Assembly: GCA_012656075.1 (NCBI GenBank) | Contig: JAAKBF010000014.1 | Coordinates: forward strand, 558,001-622,000 | From: Phytophthora hibernalis | Taxonomy: Eukaryota > Oomycota > Peronosporomycetes > Peronosporales > Peronosporaceae | Direction of reading: 5' to 3' | DNA length: 64,000 nucleotides | Shown: piece by piece, positions 55,743 through 64,000 of the stretch | Numbering within the stretch: the first letter of the stretch is position 1 | How the letters are laid out: every line of letters begins with the position of its first letter | Notes under the pieces: generated by a model | Told to the model about the DNA's origin: nothing | The model's database searches: none | What the model saw: the letters and a program-made list of their open reading frames with translations, nothing else | Program-made: the position numbers and the translations under genes

Positions 55743-56654
55743 CTACGCCAAAAACGCCTTGAAGCAGTCGCTCTGTGAAACAACAGGGTCGGCTGCAAAA
55801 GCGTTAAGCAGGGCGGTGAACTGCATCTTGCGATCGTCCAGCATCTTCTTGTTCTTGCGGCCCTGCAGGAACGAGGCCCTGGGGAGTGACGGGAGGCCCG
55901 GAACCTTGGCAGCGAGCTGCGCATGCAGTGCCTTAAACTCTGAGTAGCGTTTGGACACGCGCACGTCGTTGGCTGGGTTGCTTCCGTCGGAGCCGTCGAA
56001 GTTGTAGAAGGCGACGCCCTTGTCGTTGAAGTTCACGGCTTCAGGCGTGAAAGTCAGAGAGCCATCCACCGGCTTGGCCACACTAGCAGGGGCCTCCACA
56101 ACCTCCGCTGCGGGTTCCTCAACTGGCACCCCTTCCTCAACGGCAGCGTCCGGAACGGCTACGGACTTCGGGGCCTCCTCTTCTACAAGAGCCTCCGCCT
56201 TGGGTGCTTCCTCCTCAACTGAGGCCTCGGACTTGGGAGCTTCAGCCTCTACTGGAGTCTCTTCCGGCTCTGGAGTCTTTTCCTCCGTCTTCGGAGCCTC
56301 TTCAATAGCTTCAACGACATTCTCCTCCTCAACAGGCTCATCATCAAGGATGACCTCGTTTTCTGTCGGCTCTTCCACGACCTCTTCAACAGCAGCAGTA
56401 GGTTCCTCATCAACTGCAGCAACAGGATCCTCTTCTTCAACTGGAGCAGGTTCCTCCGTCTTGGGAGCTTCTTCAACATCTTCAACTGGGACAGAGGCAG
56501 GTACAGGGGGCAATTCCTCAGTCGCCGAGGGCTCCTCAATGGCGACTTCCGGCTCCTTGATGCTCTCGGGGACCGGAGCCTCCACGGCGGAAGTGTCCAC
56601 GGACATGCGCTCCACGACCTGGTCAGTGGATGTCTTGGATTGACTGCAGCCCAT
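55743..56654 (-). CDS. Acylated PX-domain protein, family member H (intact)
   Basis: An uninterrupted 303-residue frame from ATG 56654: MGCSQSKTSTDQVV, a ~185-residue Glu/Pro/Val linker with EEEAPKSEA-type repeats, then the PX domain: GVAFYNFDGSDGSNPANDVRV, KRYSEFKALHAQL, LPSLPRASFL, GRKNKKMLDDRKMQF and the end CFKAFLA. All expected PX landmarks are present. It is the clearest model for the family: acyl anchor, acidic linker, lipid-binding head. Confidence 0.88.
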   Translation of the reverse strand: MGCSQSKTSTDQVVERMSVDTSAVEAPVPESIKEPEVAIEEPSATEELPPVPASVPVEDVEEAPKTEEPAPVEEEDPVAAVDEEPTAAVEEVVEEPTENEVILDDEPVEEENVVEAIEEAPKTEEKTPEPEETPVEAEAPKSEASVEEEAPKAEALVEEEAPKSVAVPDAAVEEGVPVEEPAAEVVEAPASVAKPVDGSLTFTPEAVNFNDKGVAFYNFDGSDGSNPANDVRVSKRYSEFKALHAQLAAKVPGLPSLPRASFLQGRKNKKMLDDRKMQFTALLNAFAADPVVSQSDCFKAFLA

Positions 56655-57062
56655 GACGGTGTAGGAGGAAAGGGACTCTGGTGAGTAAGATCGAGGGAAT
56701 TCGGGAATGAGCGACTGCAGCCACCAGTCGAGTTCCGTCAGAACGGCACCACGGCAGAGACTCAAGAGAAGGCACCGCGTATCTCTCGGCCATATGCCGC
56801 TCCATCTCAAAGCCATCTGCCGACCATCGATCCTATCCTCGTGTATATACAGCGGATGGCAGTGTATCAGCTCGTTACTCACTGCTGGAGACGATCGGCC
56901 ACAGGTTAATCGCAGCTCTAGTCGCCGCTTTCTCCACGTGGCAAGTAGATCAAATGGGTGGAATGGTGTTCGCGTTTACAAGTGTGTACAGGCTTTGGTT
57001 CATATCTATAAGCTGCGCTGTCAGCTTCGACCGTCTCCTTCTCTAATGGTCTCGACGGGGCT

Positions 57063-57773
57063 CTACGCCAGGAAGGCGTTGAACGCGGCGCTCTGGGAGC
57101 CTTCTGGGTGCACTGCAATGGCGTTAAGCATCTTGACGAACACGGTCTCGCGCTCCTGCAGCAGCGCCTTGTCATTGCGGCCCTGCAGGAACGAGGCCAC
57201 GGGCATGCCTGGCAGATCCTCGCGGTCCATGAGCTTGGCCATCTCGGCACGCAGCACCTTGAACTCGGAGTACCGCTTGGTGAGGTGCACGTCCGAGCCC
57301 TCGCCGTTGGATCCGATGATGTTGAAGAAGGCGATGCCGACCGTGAACTTGACCGCCTCAGCCTCGAACGTCCATGTCGGGACGCCCACACTCTTCACTG
57401 AGGACTTCTCGACGATCGTAGACTTCTCCTCCTGGAGCTCGACTTGTTCGTCTTCTGCCTCGACCTCGGGCTCCACTGGGTTTGCTTCATCTTCCTCTTC
57501 CACAGTCGCTTCTTCTGCTTCGGCGACGGGCACTTCAACCCCAGGATCTTCAACAACAATGGGCTCCTCCACTTCAACGACAGGCGCGGCGATGGTCTCC
57601 TCTTCCTCGACGGCCTCCTCTTCAACGGGCGGTGGGATGCTCGTGCTCGTCTCGTCGTGGTCCACAATGATCTCGGAGAACGCGAGATCCATCGAGGCCT
57701 TGCCGCACTCGGACGGCGGTGCCGTGGTCGGCTCGATCACAACTTCGTTCGCCTTGGATTGACTGCAGCCCAT
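57063..57773 (-). CDS. Acylated PX-domain protein, family member I (intact)
   Basis: An uninterrupted 236-residue frame from ATG 57773: MGCSQSKANEVVIEP, ~120 residues of Glu/Val/Pro linker, then the PX domain: TVGIAFFNIIGSNGEGSDVHL, KRYSEFKVLRAEM, LPGMPVASFL, GRNDKALLQERETVF and the end AFNAFLA. The loop GRNDKA lacks the basic pair of GRKNKK. Members G, H and I share the sequence GGATTGACTGCAGCCCAT or a near match over the start, so their 5' ends are recent duplicates. Confidence 0.88.
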   Translation of the reverse strand: MGCSQSKANEVVIEPTTAPPSECGKASMDLAFSEIIVDHDETSTSIPPPVEEEAVEEEETIAAPVVEVEEPIVVEDPGVEVPVAEAEEATVEEEDEANPVEPEVEAEDEQVELQEEKSTIVEKSSVKSVGVPTWTFEAEAVKFTVGIAFFNIIGSNGEGSDVHLTKRYSEFKVLRAEMAKLMDREDLPGMPVASFLQGRNDKALLQERETVFVKMLNAIAVHPEGSQSAAFNAFLA

Positions 57774-58600
57774 GGTAGTGGTGGTTGGTGGTAGTGGGGA
57801 TTGGTGGTGACGTGGAAATTCCGGAATGAGTTATGCAGCTGTGCACGCTTCTTCGGCAAACGCAACCAGTGGTGGCCCACCACAGAGAAGCAGAAGCAGT
57901 TAGCAGATCCAAGAAGGATCGACCGTTTTCAGAGAGCAGCACGCGCATTGGCCGCCCATGCGGCGCTCCTTCACATAGCGTTTAGCGCCTTTTCACTGAG
58001 ACACGAGGAAACCAACGGCGCTGTTGTTGTTGCTTGTATCGCCTTCGTCGCCTTCATCTACACTGTAGCATGCATGGTTTCACGGTCCGATGGTAACGGA
58101 GACCGGGCTTTCGCTTCGTCAGTTTTGCAGGCAGCAGGCAATGCTGTCATATCCTCGACAGCCCGATAGACTTCTCTGAAACGTCACGTCGAGGGAGGAG
58201 CAGCAGCAAACCAGTCATTCGCAGCAGCCCATCGATCGGATCCGTTGGTGATCGCCACACTGGCTGGCCGTTTCTCCCCTCGTATATCGGCATGGTCCGC
58301 CACCGTTTCTCGCCTTTCGCCTGAGGCGATACCAATGTATCATGCAGTGTGAAAACAAATGACCAGATTGAAGTGGGGCTGCTCTTTCTTTGTTAGATGG
58401 CTTCACCCATCACTCGCATCTAAGTGAACCCCATCTACACACCACATTAACTTCATTCCAGCGTACCATACATCAGGTACAGTCAATACCGGTATGTATT
58501 CAGTATTTCGGCCGGATCGAATGGCTGGCCTTGGCCCCACCACCGCCAAAGCCTTCGGCCCATACATTCGGGAAAAGCTAGCTCACCAGGAACACTCACC
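57774..58600. other. Divergent promoter region between PX member I and RPL31
   Basis: About 830 bp without a recognised gene. It lies between divergent genes and so should hold both promoters. An ACCGGTA word occurs near 58,490. Confidence 0.5.
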
Positions 58601-59103
58601 ATGGTCAAGGAAACCAAGACTCGCAACACCAAGCGTTCACCGGACGTGGTCGCCCGCGACTACACCATCAACCTGCACAAGCGTCTTCACGGATGGTATC
58701 CTTTTTAACCCCTACCTGCATGTTTCCTGCATAGTGCACAAACCCCCTCGGTTCGCCGTAGCTCCCACCTTGGAGACTTCCTTGACTTTCTCTTTGCTCT
58801 GCTATTCTCTTGCGGTTCCTCTTGTGACCCAACAGCGTGTTTAAGAAGAAAGCGGCCCGTGCCGTGCGCGCCATCAAGAAGTTCGCCCAGGTGACCATGA
58901 AGACCCAGGACGTGCGCATCGACTCGAAGCTCAACAAGTTTATCTGGTCTAAGGGTGTCCGCAACATTCCCTACCGCGTGCGCGTTCGTCTTTCGCGCAA
59001 GCGCAACGATGACGAGGACGCCAAAGAGAAGCTCTACACGCTCGTGCAGCACGTGCAGGTGGCTACCTACAAGGGCCTCCAGAACGACACCGTCGACGAG
59101 TAA
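58601..59103 (+). CDS. RPL31: 60S ribosomal protein L31 (eL31), two exons
   Basis: Exon 1 (58601-58695) encodes MVKETKTRNTKRSPDVVARD and INLHKRLHG. The GT-AG intron 58696-58835 (140 bp) splits the next codon. Exon 2 (58836-59103) continues VFKKKAARAVRAIKKFAQ, TMKTQDVRIDSKLNKFIWSK and GVRNIPYRVRVRLSRKRN, ending VDE. The product has 120 residues, the usual size of eL31, near the peptide exit tunnel of the large subunit. The frame is clean across both exons. Confidence 0.97.
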
Positions 59104-59705
59104 GCTACTGGACTGTGAAGTCTTTTAGCGCTTTTCCCAGGCCTCTTTTCCACTGCTGAAGTGGTGACTTAAGATGCCATGGAAGTGGGAATATGAGGTC
59201 TAGCGTGGCCTTCCTTCCTTGCCGGGGAGTGGAAGCGACTCGTGTTGAGCTCTTTGCAGCAAGAATCAATGCAAGACGTTCCCATTTGCGGTTTCCCAAA
59301 GTTCTTTGTCTTTTTAGTGTGCTGTTATTTTGGGTCATTGTTTTATCGTTCATATCTTATTAATACTTGCGAGCTTTGTAAGTCTGACCGAAGCACTTGT
59401 GCGACTACATGTACCGGTACATGTAGTGTTGACGGTGTCAACCTTATCCAGCATGCTCCTCCTCACTCAACGAGTGACTCAGGTCAAAGTCAAAACACTA
59501 GAAGATCTGAAATCTTGCGTATTTTTCTCTCTTTCTTCTTAACGTATGGTTCGCTACTGGAAAGCACTAGTGCAGTGATCACGAGATGGCAGTCGGCCGG
59601 CCTAAGAATCCCAGCCGATCGCCCCCGCGTTCAAAGACACCCCTGCACACATGCCCTCGTCCTTTGCCGAGTCTAACCTTCTCTTCTGCGCGCAGAGAAA
59701 AGCTC
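59104..59705. other. 3' intergenic region with a 22-bp palindrome
   Basis: About 600 bp between the convergent RPL31 and DNAJA genes. It contains the perfect palindrome CTACATGTACCGGTACATGTAG at 59405-59426. No gene is seen. Confidence 0.6.
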
Positions 59706-60963
59706 CTACTGCTGCTGGCACTGCACGCGCTGACCACCACGCTCCTCGTCCGAGTCGTAGGCCTCGCGCTGCTGCTGCTCAGCCTTGGCGGCCTCAGCAT
59801 CGAACTCCGACAGGAAGCACTCCTCTGATTCGGACACGGCCACCAGAGGCGCGGGGCGGGCAGCGCGCTCTTGAGCGCACTGAGCTGCTTCTCCGACAGA
59901 CTGCCGCTCTCGGGGAACTGCACCTTGAACAAGATCACGAGCTGGCCCTTAACGAACGGGTTGCCGTGCGTCGGCATGCCCTCACCGTGCACCGACTTGA
60001 ACTGGTTGGGCTTGATGATCTCGCCCGGCCGGGTCTTAATGTGTAGGTGGCGGCCGTCCAGGTGCTCCACGATCATCTCGAAGCCGCAGAGGGCCTCCAC
60101 CAGACTAATCTTCTTCTCCATGATGAGGTTGCTGCCCTTGCGCTGGAACGTGCCGTGCTCCTTCTCCTGCACAACAAAGATAATATCTCCGGGCACCGTG
60201 CCAGGCGCCTGGTCGGCCTCCCCGGCGAACGTGATGCGTTGACCGTTGCGCATGCCCTTCTCGATGTGCACCTCCAGCACCTTGCGCTCCTTCGTCACCT
60301 TCTTGCCCTTGCAGCCCTTGCACCGGTCGCTCTCGCGGATGCTCTTGCCCTGGCCGCGGCAGTCCGGGCACACGCTCTGCATCTGCTGCACCATTCCGGG
60401 AGCAATGTGGCGCAGCTGCACGCGCATGCCGCGGCCCTGGCACGTGTCGCACGTCTTCTCAGCGCCCTCCGCACCGCCACGGCCCTCGCAGCGGCCGCAC
60501 AATACGTCGCGGTTCACGGCCAGCTTGACCGTCTTGCCGTTGTACAGGTCCTCGAGCGACACCTTGAGCGGGTGCGTCAGGTCCTCGCCCTTTTGCGGGC
60601 CGCGGGGCCGACGCCCTCCTGGCCGCGGAAGAACTGGCTGAACAGGTCGCTAGCGTCACCACCGCCGCCCCCACCGTTCTGCAGACCTTCCTCGCCGTAC
60701 TGGTCGTACAGCTCGCGCTTCTCCGGGTCCGAAAGCACCTCGTAGGCCACCGTGATGGTCTTGAACAGCTCCGGGTCACCGCCCTTGTCCGGGTGGTTCT
60801 TGAGCGCCAGCTTGCGGTACGCCTTCTTGATCTCGGCCGCCGTGGCCGTCTTGGCCACGCCCAGCGCCTCGTAGAACTTGTTGTTGTCCACGGGTTTGGA
60901 TGCGCCACCAGGGCCGCCCTCGAAGCCGCCGCCGAAGAAACTCTCGAAGCCGCCGCCGAACAT
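59706..60963 (-). CDS. DNAJA: DnaJ subfamily A co-chaperone (type I Hsp40)
   Basis: ATG 60963 to TAG 59706. The N-terminal J domain has KLALKNHPDKGGD (HPD at residues 57-59) and a Gly/Phe-rich region before it. Four zinc-binding repeats follow: CGRCEGRG, CDTCQGRG, CPDCRGQG and CKGCKGKK. The client-binding domains end EECFLSEFDAEAA...VQCQQQ. The last four residues, CQQQ, fit a CaaX prenylation box as in yeast Ydj1. With breaks at 60,601 (CCCC) and 59,845 (CCCC) each given one C, the length is 419 residues, normal for the family. It stimulates Hsp70 ATPase activity in the cytosol. As a conserved housekeeping gene, it argues that such breaks in this window are sequencing errors. Confidence 0.95.
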
Positions 60964-61669
60964 GGTTGTCTTGCTTATTCTATGGGGGGCGGGGGTATTA
61001 ATGTATCAGGTCGCGAGGCTTCTTCTCTGTGTGGACTGCGCGGGTTCGAGACTGGCTGGCTGAGGGAGGGGGAGGAAAAGGGAGTTGTGTGGCGCACGCC
61101 ACACACCAACAAAAGCGAAAGATCGTGGAAATACCGTCCCTTACAAACGCCAAGTCAATCTCTCGACTTAACCGATTTTTGACTTCCAGAAGGTTCTCTG
61201 CCGACTGTCATCCCCATGTTGACGCAAGCCCAATATGCCAGCTGATCGTTGTATCCGATATGATGGACTGTAGCAGAGCTCCGAGACGGAGAGTGTAGAC
61301 TAATGCGAGGCTGGTACATGTAGACAGTGACGGCAGAAGAATCACAGCTTGAAGACGCTGTCGAGTACGTAGTACTATAATACGTAGTATTAATACAAGT
61401 CACGCGTCCAATTGAGCAACAAGCCACCTCGTCGCAGGGTTCAGCTCGAAATGGATGCAAGAGGCCCGATGGCAATGTTGACTACCCATTGGATGGTATT
61501 TGCTACACCCCGGTCCAAGTATAATGGAGGAAATGTAACCTGACCTATAATGATGAAAATAATAAGAGGAGCCTGCTTCCTGTAGTGCTACGAGGGTCTT
61601 ACTGTAATAGGTGTCTACTCTGTCGATGCTTCACCTGTGTAGCGTGCGCCGATGCCCCCGCTGTGTCTC
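60964..61669. other. Intergenic, DNAJA promoter side
   Basis: About 700 bp between DNAJA (5' side) and cyclin (3' side), both minus strand. It includes GTACTATAATACGTAGTATTAATAC near 61,370. No gene is recognised. Confidence 0.5.
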
Positions 61670-63314
61670 TTAAGAAGACGAATACTGGCCAAAAGATTTC
61701 GTCAGTGTGTCCTTGCTGCATGCAGGGATGGTGCTTGCAGCATGGAACTTCTCCGCCAGGTACTTCTCGCTGACAGCCTTGGCCTTGTCGCGCTGGGTGG
61801 TGACCACTTGAGACTCGATTGCATAAAGGCGATGGAGCTCCTCCACGCAGTCTTTAATGTCCTGTGGGTTGTACTTGGTCACGTGGTGTAAAGTAGGCGT
61901 CCATGGCTCTGCCTCACCCGTCGTCACGCGCATCAGATAAGCGGCAGACGCCACCAGTTTCGAGGGTCTGAATCTTACCATGTGATACGCCAGGAGAGCA
62001 AAGTCACAGAGGTACTGCACAGAGCAAAACGATAAATACAATTGATGAGAGCCACCAAGCAACAAACACCAAAAGTTGCGGATTCTTACCGAGACCAGAG
62101 ACCGTTGCTTGTCCGTGTTGCACCCGGCATTCAGGTAGCGATGCATGAAGCCATAGCATGTAGTCGATGCCACTCGGTACTCCAGCGCCTTTACAACTTG
62201 TGTCTCCATGTCCACCATCTACAGATTCACCCCGCGCGATAAGGAAACAATGATTGTACCGTGTAAAAACGCCAAAAGCGTACCTCCTCAGCTGTGTAGG
62301 TCTGGTCAGAGATGTAGACAAATTCCTCCACGTTCGGGGTGCACTTCCTCAAACTTGGCTGCCAGCATCATGCAGGCGCAGCCCAGCAGTTGAAACTGCT
62401 TTCTGTTGATCTTGATCTTCTTTAGACAGCGATCCACGAGGTTCACCTGCAAAAAGTAAGCAAAAGCGCTATAAATGAGAGCCTACTCCCCGCGCCTGCA
62501 AGAAAAGGTGCTACGTACCGCCTTGTGAAATGTCTGAGAGTCGAGTTCGTACTCCTCGCCGACCTCCACCAGCCAGTCCACCAGGATGGTGCGCATCTTC
62601 TCATTGATGTCTACCTGAACGGTGCCAATATAATCAGCCTCCGGGAGGTACTTGGTCTCGTGCTTTCTGTAGTACACGTCAGTCTCGAGGACGAGCTTCG
62701 CGTCATGCGAGCTGAAGGAGGGTGAGGGCGCGTCGATATCGCACACCTCCGCAGCGTACGTCGCCTCGTCAAAGCAACTGCTGCTGTGGTCGAATGTGAA
62801 CTTGTAGGGCCGCGGAGCATACTCGTCGAACTGCTGAGCAGTTGCAGCTGCAGCCCCCGACCGCCTCTGTCGTCCCCTCCTGCGTCTCTGGTGTCTTCTC
62901 TCGCTTGACCTGCACCACTCGAGTCTCCTGCTTCTGCTCCACCTTATTGTCTGCAACTTGCAGCTGCTGCACGTCCTCCGTCTCGGTCCCCCGGGGTTTG
63001 TGGAAGGACAAAACGGTCTGGATCTTCCCGTGCGGCGGCTGCTTCTCCTCCAGCTTCCGCTTCTTCGTGCGCGTGTCCGTCTTCTTGCTCACAGCCGCGC
63101 GCTTCTTGGCTTTGCTGGCAGCTGTGGACGCCATGACGCTCGAGGCTGAACTCTTGAGTCGCGTCGAGGCCCGCGGCTTAGTCACGACAGCCGCCTTCTT
63201 GGAGGCCTCACGCCGCGTCAGCTTCTTGCTGCTGTTGGTGATGTCCTGCAGCGTCCCGCGCTTGCGCTTGCGCGTGGCGTCGCCCGCTGCGCTGCTGCTG
63301 CGTGTCCTCTCCAT
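61670..63314 (-). CDS. Mitotic (A/B-type) cyclin, four exons
   Basis: Exon 1 (62519-63314) starts MERTRSSSAAG and holds a destruction box RGTLQDITN (residues 19-27) for APC/C-driven degradation, basic Lys/Arg stretches, and the cyclin-box start MRTILVDWLVEVGEEYEL. Exon 2 (62284-62447) has QFQLLGCACMMLAAKFEE and EEFVYISDQTYTAEE. Exon 3 (62090-62218) has MVDMETQVVKALEYRV. Exon 4 (61670-62014) has YLCDFALLAYHMVRFRPSKL. All introns are GT-AG and 65-76 bp long. Breaks at a G5 run (near 62,855) and a C4 run (near 62,335) are homopolymer changes; in the second, related cyclins have two Pro. It activates a mitotic Cdk. Confidence 0.92.
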
Positions 63315-64000
63315 GGCTCGACAGATCTCCCTCTAAAAGGAAAAGGCTTTATGCGCGCGGAGGCTTTCGACAGTGATTTACTTCACTACTTCACAAGTGG
63401 TTTGAATTTTGAACTTGCGCTTACAAAAAATAAGTACAAGACCAGGCGGGTTGAAGTAGCGCAAAAGTAACGAAAAACTTCTGTTTGTAAACGACACATC
63501 AATTCGCGCTCGAAGGTGCCAGCGCACCGCTGCCATATCATCCAGGCTTCTGGATGGAATACAAGCTGACCGATACCCTTATTAATAAGCTCAGCGTTGT
63601 TCAGTTCAAGGCGAACGCGAAGTACTACCCTCCGTTCAAAATCTTGTGCGCAAATGATCGGTTGGGTTGCGAGACGATTGCTCGAAATCGGAGGCGTGCG
63701 CAAAGCGAGAAAGTGAGGGAAAAGATTGTTTGGTGATCGCCATGATGTATCCTGAGTACGATAAAGCCTACTTCCAGGCTGTTGTCTCCAATCTTGGTAT
63801 CGCCGCCTACTTTTGCTTCATCGGGTACGATGGCGTTGACGCATATGAGACTGCGGCGAACAAAATGATACTTATCCACCGTTTAGAGTTATCGAGATAA
63901 TCGACTTTAAAGTTGACCGCCTGTTTTTCGTACCTAGCGAAATTTAAAATTGTTGTCTTTTATCCCTTTCAAAGCGTAAAACTACTTACTTTTACAGACC
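63315..64000. other. Cyclin promoter and unrecognised plus-strand frames
   Basis: Two overlapping plus-strand frames, 63554-63736 (MEYKLTDTLINKLSVVQF) and 63667-63900 (with CLVIAMMYPEYDKAYFQ), might be one gene split by a one-base break. I do not recognise a family. The first ~230 bp should hold the cyclin promoter. Confidence 0.35.

Noticed and set aside
1..64000. tRNA or rRNA genes
   Set aside because: I looked for tRNA A/B-box pairs and rRNA-like blocks while reading and recognised none. A weak tRNA-derived element could still be missed without a search tool.

Overview
The window looks like nuclear DNA of an oomycete, most likely Phytophthora or a close relative. It carries a Crinkler (CRN) gene with the LFLAK and HVLVVVP motifs. 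Host genes have few, short GT-AG introns of about 55-140 bp. Transposons of several superfamilies are nested together, and there is an oomycete-style family of acylated PX-domain proteins. The conserved host genes (RPL31, a type-I DnaJ, a cyclin with a destruction box, condensin-II CAP-H2) are clearly eukaryotic.

Layout. 1-11.2 kb: a Polinton/Maverick-type element cut by the left edge, with a packaging ATPase, a fibre protein with an S74 chaperone domain, small viral-type proteins, a large structural-type protein, an integrase with a chromodomain, and a protein-primed DNA polymerase B carrying an HNH-like insert. 11.4-12.5 kb: a CRN effector gene. 13.4-17.8 kb: host genes (a duplicated-domain protein, a CASTOR/GATS-like ACT protein, CAP-H2). 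18.1-20.5 kb: a pogo/Tigger transposase and rearranged MULE pieces. 22-40.3 kb: five plus-strand members of an acidic-repeat family, mostly with a PX domain. 40.6-48.5 kb: a ZSWIM/MULE gene with a piggyBac-like insertion, Ty3/gypsy fragments, and a second Polinton remnant with a probable capsid gene. 49.7-57.8 kb: four minus-strand PX genes, split by a hAT element that carries subtilisin-like fragments. 58.6-63.3 kb: RPL31, DNAJA and cyclin.

The PX family is the most interesting host system. Typical members start with MGCSQSK or a near variant (myristoylation plus a cysteine for palmitoylation). They continue as an acidic Glu/Val/Ala-rich linker of about 60 to 2,000 residues and end in a PX (phosphoinositide-binding) domain. 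Variants lack the PX domain or swap it for a C-terminal membrane anchor. They could work as membrane-to-membrane tethers of graded length; that is inference.

Reading-frame convention. Nearly every frame break I could resolve sits in a homopolymer run and is repaired by changing its length by one, usually by adding a base. This is true even in DNAJA and the cyclin, so I treat these breaks as probable base-calling errors and label such genes CDS. I label a gene pseudogene only where there is an in-frame nonsense substitution. I found those only in Polinton genes.
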